DNA of 21,467 nucleotides from an uncultured Eubacteriales bacterium (GTDB taxonomy: Bacteria > Bacillota > Clostridia > Christensenellales > UBA1242), in contig CAQFKO010000023.1 of NCBI GenBank assembly GCA_948787875.1, positions 1 through 21,467 of the forward strand, given 5' to 3'. Position numbers and translations under genes: made by a program. The notes under the pieces were generated by a model. The model had not been told where the DNA came from. It saw only the letters and a program-made list of their open reading frames with translations, and did not search any database. Below are positions 14,626-21,467 of this stretch, piece after piece; position 1 is the first letter of the stretch; every line of letters begins with the position of its first letter.

Positions 14626-15876
14626 ATGAAATATGTGATTAATGGCGGAAACAAGTTATTTGGAAAACTTGCCGTTGATTCTGCAAAAAATGCAATACTT
14701 CCTATTATCGCTGCAAGCATTATGTGTGATGAGGAATGTATTATTGAGGATATACCTCTTTATCTTGATGTTATCGAAATGGCTGCTATTTTGGAAAAAC
14801 TTGGAAAAACCATAGAGTTCAAAGACGGTAACTTGGTTATTTCGGGCTCTATTAGCAGTACTTCTGTTATTATGGCAGAAACAAAAACTTTAAGGTCCAG
14901 CATATTTATGATGGGTTCAATTATTTCTAAATACAGAAAGGCAATCTTTACTTATCCCGGCGGTTGTGATATCGGCAAAAGACCCATAGATATTCATCTT
15001 GCAGGTCTGAAAAAACTTGGCATAAAGTTTACTTTTGCAAACGACCTTATTTATTGTGACGCCAGCAGGGTTAATGGGTCAGTAATAGAATTATCTTATC
15101 CAAGCGTTGGGGCTACCGAAAATATTATGATGGCAAGCACTCTTATGGAAGGCGAAATAACAGTTATAAAAAATTGTGCAAGAGAACCTGAAATTACCGA
15201 ACTTGCAAGATTTATCAATCTTATGGGTGGAAAGGTCTATGGTGCGGGCTATGAAACCATTGTGGTTTGCGGTGTAAAAAAACTTCACGGAACTTCTTTT
15301 AGGTGCATGGGCGACAGAATTGCGGCAGGAACTTTTTTGATTGCGGGCGCTATGTGTGGCGGAAGAATCGAACTTGACGGCATTAATCCCAATTATTTGT
15401 TGCCTCTTATTGTATTTTTGCGTAATTCTGGTTGCAATATAGATTTATTTAGTGATAAAATAATATTAGAAAACTTTTCAAGACTTAAATCTGTGGAAAA
15501 AATAGAAACAGAAACTTATCCGGGCTTTCCGACAGATTTGCAGTCACCAATGCTAGTTATGCAAACAATTTCAAAGGGAACTTCAATTATTCACGAAACG
15601 GTTTTTGAAGCAAGGTTTAAAGTTGTTGCGGAACTGATTAAGATGGGTGCAAAAATTAATGTTAGTGAAAGATATGCAACGGTTGTGGGCGTAACAAAGC
15701 TTAAACCTGCAAAAGTTTCTTGTCCGGACCTTAGGGGCGGTGCGGGACTTGTTCTTGCCGGCTTGGTTGCAAAGGGCACCACGGAAGTTGATGAAATTTT
15801 TCATATTGAAAGAGGCTATTACAACCTTGATGAGTGCTTGAAAAGTTTGGGAGCAGAAATTAATAAGGTAGAGTAA
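14626..15876 (+). CDS. murA: UDP-N-acetylglucosamine 1-carboxyvinyltransferase MurA
   Basis: First committed enzyme of peptidoglycan synthesis, transferring enolpyruvate to UDP-GlcNAc; the target of fosfomycin. The 416 residues contain Lys21-Asn22 in DSAKNA, Arg90 in TLRSS, the catalytic loop PGGCDIGKRPID with Cys114 (111-122), the FPTDLQSP segment carrying the catalytic aspartate, and RGGAGLVLAGL. Cys at 114 means the fosfomycin target residue is intact. The ATG at 14626 has AAGGACGG upstream. A GTG at 14575 would extend into ftsW by 17 non-conserved residues. The gap from ftsW is 28 nt. Confidence 0.95.
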   Translation: MKYVINGGNKLFGKLAVDSAKNAILPIIAASIMCDEECIIEDIPLYLDVIEMAAILEKLGKTIEFKDGNLVISGSISSTSVIMAETKTLRSSIFMMGSIISKYRKAIFTYPGGCDIGKRPIDIHLAGLKKLGIKFTFANDLIYCDASRVNGSVIELSYPSVGATENIMMASTLMEGEITVIKNCAREPEITELARFINLMGGKVYGAGYETIVVCGVKKLHGTSFRCMGDRIAAGTFLIAGAMCGGRIELDGINPNYLLPLIVFLRNSGCNIDLFSDKIILENFSRLKSVEKIETETYPGFPTDLQSPMLVMQTISKGTSIIHETVFEARFKVVAELIKMGAKINVSERYATVVGVTKLKPAKVSCPDLRGGAGLVLAGLVAKGTTEVDEIFHIERGYYNLDECLKSLGAEINKVE

Positions 15877-15880
15877 ATTG

Positions 15881-16678
15881 ATGACGAAACGAAAAAAGTT
15901 TTGGCTTACATTTTCGATTATTTGCACTTGCATAGTTTGTGTGCTTGTGATTTTTTCGCTTGCGTTTAGGTTGAAAACCGTTGATGTTGAAATCAGAGCA
16001 AGAGCGGTGGGGTCGCAAAGCAAACTGCCTGACGGAATTATAAACAAAGTGCTTGCAAGCGGCGAGTTTAAAACAGGGAAAAACATTTTGTTTTATAACA
16101 CGGCAGACAATGTTAAGAAAATAGAAAAGGCAAATCCTTATGTTAAAGTTGAACAAGTAATCAAATATTTTCCAAACAAACTAAGAGTTTATATTTCTGA
16201 GCGAACAATGAAATACAGAGTTCAAGATACGCAAGAGGAATTTTGGTATATTCTTGACGAAGACTTTAAAGTTTTGGAAATTGTGAATTTTGACAATATT
16301 AGTGATTATGTTGATAAGACTTTTGAAATTTCAAACAAAAATCTTAATATCAGTTCAAAGGTCGGAGATTTTGTTGACAATAATCAGATAAAAGTTTTGG
16401 CAATGCAAATAGCGGAAGGAATTTATGGCAGAACAAAAGATATTGGCAAAGTAAGTTTGGTTGAAATGAATTTTTCCGGTGAAACATTTTCGGCGGAAAT
16501 CCGCATGAAATACAGAAATGTTTTAATAAAAGTTATAGGAAATGACGATCTTGCGATAAAGGTATTTAGGGCAGTTTCGGCAATTTATGACGACCAAATG
16601 CAAGAAATCGACATTGCCGAAGGCACGGTTATAACCGTAAAAAAAGATTTTAATGGCGAAATTGTTGTGATTAAGTAA
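15881..16678 (+). CDS. divIB: Cell division protein FtsQ/DivIB
   Basis: Bitopic divisome protein that partners with the FtsL/DivIC pair outside the membrane. The 265 residues have a short basic cytoplasmic start (MTKRKKF), one membrane helix (about 8-29), then a POTRA domain (about 32-110) including GKNILFYN, KIEKANPYVKVEQVIKYFPNKLRVYISER, and a beta domain to the end. ATG at 15881 is used; the TTG directly before it (15878) has slightly better spacing from AAGG but adds only one residue. It begins 4 nt after the murA stop and is the last gene before a terminator. FtsQ is the proteobacterial name for the same family. Confidence 0.88.
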   Translation: MTKRKKFWLTFSIICTCIVCVLVIFSLAFRLKTVDVEIRARAVGSQSKLPDGIINKVLASGEFKTGKNILFYNTADNVKKIEKANPYVKVEQVIKYFPNKLRVYISERTMKYRVQDTQEEFWYILDEDFKVLEIVNFDNISDYVDKTFEISNKNLNISSKVGDFVDNNQIKVLAMQIAEGIYGRTKDIGKVSLVEMNFSGETFSAEIRMKYRNVLIKVIGNDDLAIKVFRAVSAIYDDQMQEIDIAEGTVITVKKDFNGEIVVIK

Positions 16679-16687
16679 ATTTTTAAC

Positions 16688-16715
16688 AAAAAGCAGAGGT
16701 TTATCTGCTTTTTTT
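16688..16715 (+). terminator. Terminator closing the dcw operon after divIB
   Basis: AAAAAGCAGA (16688-16697) pairs with TCTGCTTTTT (16704-16713) around GGTTTA, with seven T (16709-16715). It begins 9 nt after the divIB stop. It separates the ten-gene mraZ-divIB unit from ftsA-ftsZ. Confidence 0.88.
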
Positions 16716-16772
16716 GTTATGAATTATAGTTTGTTAAATCGCACATAATTTACATAATTGGAACTATTTTAT

Positions 16773-16801
16773 TTGACACGAATTAGTTATTAGAATATAC
16801 T
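16773..16801 (+). promoter_or_regulatory. Promoter of ftsA-ftsZ
   Basis: TTGACA (16773-16778) and TATACT (16796-16801) are spaced by 17 bp, matching consensus at 6/6 and 5/6. This is one of the best promoters in the window. Transcription should start near 16808, giving a leader of about 28 nt with AGAGGAAA before the ftsA ATG. The 9-mer AATTAGTTA occurs in the spacer (16781-16789) and again at the predicted start (16805-16813), possibly by chance. Confidence 0.85.
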
Positions 16802-16835
16802 TAAAATTAGTTAATATCAAAAATCAGAGGAAATA

Positions 16836-17978
16836 ATGAGAGATAGTGTTGCAGTTCTTGATATAGGTTCTATGTCTATCGTTACCCTTGTGGGTGAAAA
16901 TGGGGTTAATAGAACTCTTAACATTATCGGCAAAGGCGAAGTTGCCTATGCCGGCTTTCAAAATGCGGAATTTTTGGAACCCGAAAATTTGAAGTTCGCA
17001 ATTGCAAACTCTATTTCTAATGCAGAGCTTTCCAGCGATGCAAAAATCTCGGAAATATACATTGGTGTTCCGTCTGAATTTTGCACTTGCATAACAAAAA
17101 GCATAAGTTTGTCTTTTCCAAAGGCAAAAAGAATTTCAAAACTTGATGTTGAAAATATTTTCAGAATAGGCAACACTTTTAAAAATGAGCCTAATTTCAG
17201 TTTGATTAACAATTCGGTTATTTATTATGAATTAGATGGAGGAAAGCGTGTTATTAATCCGGAAGGACAAAAGACCGGCAAGATTACGGGGCAAATATCT
17301 TATATTCTTGCAATGAAAGAATTTTTGGGTTTGATTAAATCTATTTTTTCGGAACTTAAAATTGAAATAAAGGGATTTGTTTCTTCTGCCCTTGCAGAAT
17401 GTTTATACTTATTTGAACCTGCTATGCGTGACAAATATGTGCTTTTGGTTGATGTGGGCTATATTACCACAAGCGTCGCTCTTACTCGTGGAAATGGATT
17501 GTTATTTTTAAGCAGTTTTTCAATGGGCGGGGGATATATTTCCTCAGACCTGTCGCAATGCTTGAAAATTTCTTTCAATGAAGCAAGACGCCTTAAACGC
17601 AAAATTGTGCTTGGCTGGAATGCGGGTGATAACGATACTTATGAGGTTGAGGGAGAAGAATTTATTAAAACCTATCCGGCAAAAATCTCTAATGAAATTG
17701 TTATGGCAAGGGTTGAAATGATTTGCGATTATATTTCAAAATGCTTGGATAAATGCGCTTATGATTTGCCTGACTTTTTGCCTATTTATATAACGGGTGG
17801 CGGAATGACCAGCATAAGAGGAATTGTTAATGTTATGTCAAAAAAGCTTGGCAGACAAATTGTTCAACAAGGTTCAAAAAACTTTAAAAGCACAAAACCG
17901 TTTGATACATCAGAAGAAGGGCTGTTATATATTGTTTTGAATATGCAAAACTTAGCGGGTATGTTTATCACAAAATAA
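16836..17978 (+). CDS. ftsA: FtsA-like actin-family cell division protein, short at the C terminus
   Basis: Actin-like ATPase that normally tethers FtsZ to the membrane. The 380 residues follow the FtsA plan: phosphate-1 loop AVLDIGSMSIV (6-16), the 1C subdomain (about 75-165), phosphate-2 loop LLVDVGYITTSVAL (203-216), FSMGGGYISSDLS (228-240) and the adenosine motif ITGGGM (319-324). The phosphate-2 loop has Tyr-Ile where most FtsA proteins have Gly-Gly, so nucleotide binding may be altered. After the actin fold the protein stops at FITK: the linker and C-terminal amphipathic membrane helix of typical FtsA (about 420 residues in E. coli) are absent. It is followed by ftsZ after 17 nt. Pilus-type PilM/MreB relatives are alternatives but the ftsZ neighbour favours FtsA. 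Confidence 0.85.
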   Translation: MRDSVAVLDIGSMSIVTLVGENGVNRTLNIIGKGEVAYAGFQNAEFLEPENLKFAIANSISNAELSSDAKISEIYIGVPSEFCTCITKSISLSFPKAKRISKLDVENIFRIGNTFKNEPNFSLINNSVIYYELDGGKRVINPEGQKTGKITGQISYILAMKEFLGLIKSIFSELKIEIKGFVSSALAECLYLFEPAMRDKYVLLVDVGYITTSVALTRGNGLLFLSSFSMGGGYISSDLSQCLKISFNEARRLKRKIVLGWNAGDNDTYEVEGEEFIKTYPAKISNEIVMARVEMICDYISKCLDKCAYDLPDFLPIYITGGGMTSIRGIVNVMSKKLGRQIVQQGSKNFKSTKPFDTSEEGLLYIVLNMQNLAGMFITK

Positions 17979-17995
17979 ATGCGAGGTAATAGATT

Positions 17996-19495
17996 ATGGA
18001 ATTTAATAACATTACACCAATTTGTAAAATTTTAGTTGTTGGTGTTGGCGGTGGCGGTTGCAATGCCGTTAACAGAATGATTGCATCTGGATTAAAGAGT
18101 GCATCATTTATTGCTGCTAACACAGACAAGCAAGCACTTTTGTTAAGCAAGGCAACAACTCAAATTCAGCTTGGCGAAAAATTAACAAAAGGTCTTGGAG
18201 CAGGTGCTGATCCTGAGGTGGGAAGAAAAGCCGCAGAAGAAAGTCGTTCACAAATTTGTGAAAAACTAAGAGGCGCTGACCTTGTGTTTATTACTGCGGG
18301 CATGGGCGGCGGAACGGGAACGGGAGCTGCTCCTGTTATTGCCGGAATTGCTCGTGAAATGGGCATTTTGACTATTGCGGTTGTTACCAAGCCTTTTGAG
18401 TTTGAAGGAAGAACAAGAGCTGCAAATGCGGAAATGGGTATAAAAAATCTTAGCAAGTGTGTTGATACTTTGGTAGTTATTCCAAACGACAGACTTCTTT
18501 CGATTGCTCCGAAAGGAACATCTATTGTTGATGCATTTAAATATGCAGACGAGGTTTTAAGACAGGGTATTCAAGGCATTTCTGATCTTATTTCTACACC
18601 GTCGCTTATTAACCTTGACTTTGCCGATGTTAGAACGGTTATGAAAAATCGCGGACTTGCACACATGGGTATTGGTGAGGGAAAAGGCGAAAAACGTCAT
18701 GAAATGGCGGTTAGAACAGCTATTTCAAGCCCACTTTTAGAAACATCAATAAATGGCGCAAAAGCCGTTATTATCAATGTTAAAGGTGGTTTTGACCTTA
18801 CGCTTGAAGAGGTTAATGTTGCGGTTAACATGGTTAAAAGTGTGGTTTCTCCGGACGCTAACACAATCTTCGGTGCTACGATTGACGAAAATTATAATGA
18901 CCGCATGATTGTTACTATTGTTGCAACAGGCTTTGAGGGCAGTAAGTTTGAAAATGCAACAAAAGGCTCGGGTCAAGTTCAAAAACCAAACTTTGTTCCT
19001 TCTCCAATGGCAGACAGGCTTTCTCAAATTTCAAGACCGCAAGATAATGGTGGTTTTGACAAAAACAGATATAATGATTTTGTTACGGGCAAGCCAATGA
19101 TGTCTTCATTGTTTGAAAATAACAATGCGCAAAACAGTGGTTTTAAGCCTCAACAAGACCAAAATTCTTACACAGAAGCTGACCTTTGGAACAAGCTTTC
19201 TGCTGGCGGAAACAATCAAAATATAGGCAGAGTTCAGCCTCAAAGAGAACAAAATTTCGGTGGCGTAAATGCTGGTAACAATGGTTATAATCAAGGTCAA
19301 ATGACCAATGATGAACTAGACAGAAAATATGGCATTAGAAACAATAATTCAAACAATTATTATGGAAATATGAGCGGTGTTCAAAATCCAAATCCTCAAA
19401 ATAACGGAGTTGCACCAAATCAAAATATGCAATCCAATATAAGAGTTGACGACCCTGAAATTCCACCATTTTTAAGAAGAAAATTCAATAAATAA
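17996..19495 (+). CDS. ftsZ: Cell division GTPase FtsZ with long Asn/Gln-rich linker
   Basis: Tubulin-like GTPase that forms the division ring. The 499 residues hold the nucleotide-binding GGGGCNAV (18-25), the tubulin signature GGGTGTG (104-110) and the T7 catalytic loop NLDFAD (206-211) within a standard core ending near residue 315. A disordered linker of about 170 residues follows, rich in Asn, Gln and Gly, with a few island motifs such as YTEADLWNKLS (392-402) and MTNDELDRKYGI (436-447). The conserved C-terminal peptide DDPEIPPFLRRKFNK (485-499) should bind partners such as FtsA or SepF. The linker is much longer than the roughly 50 residues of E. coli and B. subtilis. The ribosome site is GAGGT (17983-17987). 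The stop lies in the stem of the terminator. Confidence 0.97.
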   Translation: MEFNNITPICKILVVGVGGGGCNAVNRMIASGLKSASFIAANTDKQALLLSKATTQIQLGEKLTKGLGAGADPEVGRKAAEESRSQICEKLRGADLVFITAGMGGGTGTGAAPVIAGIAREMGILTIAVVTKPFEFEGRTRAANAEMGIKNLSKCVDTLVVIPNDRLLSIAPKGTSIVDAFKYADEVLRQGIQGISDLISTPSLINLDFADVRTVMKNRGLAHMGIGEGKGEKRHEMAVRTAISSPLLETSINGAKAVIINVKGGFDLTLEEVNVAVNMVKSVVSPDANTIFGATIDENYNDRMIVTIVATGFEGSKFENATKGSGQVQKPNFVPSPMADRLSQISRPQDNGGFDKNRYNDFVTGKPMMSSLFENNNAQNSGFKPQQDQNSYTEADLWNKLSAGGNNQNIGRVQPQREQNFGGVNAGNNGYNQGQMTNDELDRKYGIRNNNSNNYYGNMSGVQNPNPQNNGVAPNQNMQSNIRVDDPEIPPFLRRKFNK

Positions 19496-19516
19496 GTGCA
19501 CTTTGTTGCACTTTTT
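19494..19516 (+). terminator. Terminator after ftsZ
   Basis: AAGTGCA (19494-19500) pairs with TGCACTT (19507-19513) around CTTTGT, followed by TTTTTATTTT. The left arm includes the last two bases of the ftsZ stop codon, so termination overlaps the end of the gene. Confidence 0.75.
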
Positions 19517-19517
19517 A

Positions 19518-19564
19518 TTTTGCCTAAAACTTTGGCAAAATCATATTATTTAGGCTTTTGTTTT
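19518..19564 (+). terminator. Second hairpin set after ftsZ with two exclusive pairings
   Basis: TTTTGCC (19518-19524) can pair with GGCAAAA (19534-19540). Alternatively GCCTAAA (19522-19528) can pair with TTTAGGC (19549-19555), which is followed by TTTTGTTTT and so resembles a terminator. The two pairings share bases and exclude each other. It is most simply a back-up terminator; an attenuator is possible but unsupported. Confidence 0.45.
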
Positions 19565-19590
19565 ACAAAAAACTTTTTTTATACTATACT
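19562..19590 (+). promoter_or_regulatory. Promoter of the phosphoglucomutase gene
   Basis: TTTACA (19562-19567) and TATACT (19585-19590) with 17-bp spacing match consensus at 5/6 each. An overlapping TATACT occurs 5 bp upstream (19580-19585). Transcription should start near 19597, only some 18 nt before the leader ORF ATG. Confidence 0.75.
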
Positions 19591-19614
19591 ATTAATAGAA
19601 AAATAAAGGAGAAT

Positions 19615-19635
19615 ATGGCAACAATGTTGTCATAA
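19615..19635 (+). CDS. Six-codon leader ORF (MATMLS) upstream of pgm
   Basis: ATG at 19615 is preceded by AAAGGAG at ideal spacing, the only good ribosome site before pgm. It encodes Met-Ala-Thr-Met-Leu-Ser and ends with TAA at 19633-19635. The pgm ATG at 19642 is in the same frame, 6 nt further on, and lacks its own site. Ribosomes could therefore reach pgm by terminating and restarting. Whether the peptide itself matters is unknown; six residues give no family evidence. Confidence 0.5.
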   Translation: MATMLS

Positions 19636-19641
19636 AAATTT

Positions 19642-21336
19642 ATGGATTATTTAAAAAATTATAACTTGTGGAAAGACGATAACTTTTTTGACGAGAACAC
19701 AAGAAATGAACTTTCGGAATTGGTTGACCAAAAAGAAATAGAAGATAGATTTTATCAAGACCTTGAATTCGGCACTGCGGGTCTTCGTGGAATTATGGGT
19801 GCGGGAACAAACCGAATGAATAATTATACTGTGGGCAAGGCTTCGCTTGGTTACGGAAATTATTTGATGCAAAATTACGGAAAAGACGCTTGCGAAAATC
19901 GTGGGGTGGTTGTTTGCTTTGACACAAGAAATAACAGCCTTAAATTTGCAAAGTGTGCGGCTGATATTTTTAGTGGGCTGGGAATAAAAGTTTATCTTAT
20001 GAGTGAGGCAAGTCCTATTGCGGTTTTAAGCTATGCCATCAGAAAATATAACACTCTTGGCGGAATTATGGTTACGGCAAGCCACAACCCAAAAGAGTAT
20101 AATGGATACAAGGTTTATGATGAGCTTGGCTGTCAACTTGTTAATAGCTTAGCTAACAAACTTACCGCCTGTGTTAATGAAATTTCTGACTATCATGTTC
20201 TTAATTTTGACGGAAACAGCAAACTTGTTGAAACAATTGATATTACGGACGAATTTGTTGAGGTTATTTTAAAGCAAAGCAGAGTAACTGACAAAGAGAT
20301 TAAGAAAAATTTGAATATAGTTTATACACCGCTTCACGGAACAGGACTTGTTCCTGTAACCAAGGCACTTTTTGCCGATGGCTTTGAGAATGTTAATCTT
20401 GTTGAAAGTCAAGCTGTGGCTGACGGAAATTTCCCAACAGTTGTTTCTCCTAATCCAGAAGATAGAAGAGCGCTTGAACTTGGCATTGAACTTGCGGAAA
20501 AAATTGATTCCGACATTGTGCTTGGAACGGACCCTGACTGTGACCGAGTTGGTATTGCGGTTAAAACAACAGAAGGTTTTAAGCTTTTAACAGGCAACCA
20601 AACAGGAATATTATTGATAGACTTTATTTTGTCAAGTCTTGACAAAAATGTTTATAAAAAACCCGCAGTAATAAACACAATTGTTACTTCTGAACTTGGT
20701 GCGGAAATTGCAAGAAAAAACGGCGCAACAGTATTTTCTACTCTTACGGGATTCAAATATATTGGCGAAAAGATTATGCAGTTTGAAAATGCAAAAAAGA
20801 GCGGAAATTCTGTTCAAGATTTTGATTATGTTTTTGGTTATGAAGAGTCTTATGGCTATCTTTGCGGAACTCATGCAAGAGATAAAGATGCGGTTGTTGC
20901 CAGCGTTTTGATTTGCGAAATGGCGGCATATTATAAAAACAAAAATATAACTTTGCATGACAGGCTTGAAGAAATTTACAAAGAATATGGTTATTATCTT
21001 GATACGCAAGAAAGCTTTACACTTAAAGGAAAAGACGGTTTAGAACAAATTTCGGCAATGATGTCTAAATTAAGAACAATGTCAAGTCCTTTTAGCGAAA
21101 ATGCAAAGATTATCGATTTTAATAATTCTGTTCCTGCGGAAGAAGGATTTGGAAATCTTCCACATTCAAATGTTATTAAGTATGTGTTTAATGATGGTTC
21201 TTGGGTTGTTGTCAGACCAAGTGGAACTGAACCAAAAATTAAGATTTATTATAGCATAAAGGGAGAAAATAAGGCTCTTGCAGAAAATAGATTAGAATGT
21301 ATAAAAACGCAAATCAAAGATGTTTTGGGTTTATAA
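19642..21336 (+). CDS. Phosphoglucomutase / phosphomannomutase (alpha-D-phosphohexomutase family)
   Basis: Interconverts glucose-1-phosphate and glucose-6-phosphate (or the mannose forms), linking central metabolism with UDP-sugar and envelope precursors. The 564 residues show the PgcA-like plan: FGTAGLRG (43-50), the phosphoserine loop TASHNPKEYNGYK with Ser147 (145-157), the metal loop DPDCDR (297-302, usually DPDADR), the sugar-binding GYEESYGY (399-406) and the phosphate-binding RPSGTEP (525-531). The start at 19642 aligns with the N terminus of Firmicutes PgcA proteins (NYNLWK near residue 6), so the protein is complete despite an in-frame stop 7 nt upstream. It lacks a ribosome site of its own. 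Specificity for glucose or mannose cannot be settled by eye. Confidence 0.93.
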   Translation: MDYLKNYNLWKDDNFFDENTRNELSELVDQKEIEDRFYQDLEFGTAGLRGIMGAGTNRMNNYTVGKASLGYGNYLMQNYGKDACENRGVVVCFDTRNNSLKFAKCAADIFSGLGIKVYLMSEASPIAVLSYAIRKYNTLGGIMVTASHNPKEYNGYKVYDELGCQLVNSLANKLTACVNEISDYHVLNFDGNSKLVETIDITDEFVEVILKQSRVTDKEIKKNLNIVYTPLHGTGLVPVTKALFADGFENVNLVESQAVADGNFPTVVSPNPEDRRALELGIELAEKIDSDIVLGTDPDCDRVGIAVKTTEGFKLLTGNQTGILLIDFILSSLDKNVYKKPAVINTIVTSELGAEIARKNGATVFSTLTGFKYIGEKIMQFENAKKSGNSVQDFDYVFGYEESYGYLCGTHARDKDAVVASVLICEMAAYYKNKNITLHDRLEEIYKEYGYYLDTQESFTLKGKDGLEQISAMMSKLRTMSSPFSENAKIIDFNNSVPAEEGFGNLPHSNVIKYVFNDGSWVVVRPSGTEPKIKIYYSIKGENKALAENRLECIKTQIKDVLGL

Positions 21337-21345
21337 AATGAATAT

Positions 21346-21381
21346 AATAGGAATATATGGTTTCATATATTCCTATTTTTT
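21346..21381 (+). terminator. Terminator after the phosphoglucomutase gene
   Basis: AATAGGAATATATG (21346-21359) and CATATATTCCTATT (21364-21377) form a perfect 14-bp stem with the loop GTTT, followed by six T (21376-21381). The remaining bases to the window end hold no gene; TTGACT at 21404-21409 has no convincing -10 partner. Confidence 0.9.
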
Positions 21382-21467
21382 GTCGTTAATTGATTTTTGA
21401 AGGTTGACTTAACTTAGTTTTTGGTAATAAAGGTTAAAAAAATAGCAAAAAGTCATAAATAAAGAAA

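Noticed and set aside
16781..16813. AATTAGTTA repeated twice around the ftsA promoter as an operator
   Set aside because: A 9-mer of A/T-rich sequence repeated once with a 24-bp offset and no dyad symmetry is plausible by chance.
19615..19641. pgm as a pseudogene with an early nonsense codon
   Set aside because: The protein from 19642 is complete at its N terminus compared with Firmicutes phosphoglucomutases, so nothing essential precedes the TAA.
1..21467. CRISPR array, insertion sequence, rRNA or tRNA genes, new defence system
   Set aside because: No spaced repeat array, transposase, integrase or stable RNA sequence was recognised; apart from the small TM2/XRE pair and one phosphoesterase, every long gene has a known housekeeping identity.

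Overview
The window is an AT-rich chromosomal segment of a Clostridia/Firmicutes-type bacterium. The evidence is the gene order (tig-clpP-clpX-engB, then an mraZ-to-ftsZ division and cell-wall cluster), AGGAGG-like ribosome sites, U-tailed hairpin terminators and near-consensus housekeeping promoters. TGA is used as a real stop (engB, the PBP, murE, ftsW), so the genetic code is the standard bacterial one and the organism is not a Mycoplasma-type code-4 organism. MurE carries the DNPR motif, which points to meso-diaminopimelate peptidoglycan. No organism name can be given from the sequence alone.

Layout. (1) Positions 1-3304: trigger factor (its first few codons lie outside the window), clpP and clpX, a folding/proteolysis operon closed by a 13-bp hairpin terminator. 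(2) 3412-4728: engB, a ribosome-assembly GTPase, overlapping a metallophosphoesterase gene by 4 nt. (3) 4701-5425: a small divergent pair, a minus-strand TM2-domain membrane protein and a plus-strand XRE-type regulator. It is bounded by two nearly identical terminators and has two 17-bp operator-like repeats in the shared promoter region. (4) 5531-16715: a ten-gene dcw operon (mraZ, rsmH, ftsL-like, a PASTA class B PBP, murE, mraY, murD, ftsW, murA, ftsQ/divIB), led by two 10-bp MraZ boxes and a 17-bp-spaced promoter and ended by a terminator. (5) 16773-19564: ftsA-ftsZ with its own near-perfect promoter. (6) 19562-21381: a phosphoglucomutase gene behind a six-codon leader ORF, ending in a strong terminator.

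The cluster genes work together. MurE, MurD and MurA make the cytoplasmic UDP-MurNAc-peptide precursor, and MraY loads it onto undecaprenyl phosphate. FtsW polymerises the glycan and the PBP cross-links it. FtsL-like and DivIB bridge the membrane in the divisome, and FtsA and FtsZ build the cytoplasmic ring. murF, murG, murC and murB are not in the window although murF and murG are commonly found within this cluster.

This is mostly a conserved housekeeping region and I see no CRISPR array, transposon, rRNA/tRNA gene or evident new defence system. The points most worth a second look are: a long hairpin that sequesters the PBP ribosome site; the mini-ORF that carries the only good ribosome site ahead of pgm; an FtsA with no room for the usual C-terminal membrane anchor; and the TM2/XRE cassette with its operator placed inside a promoter spacer and its flanking repeated terminators.
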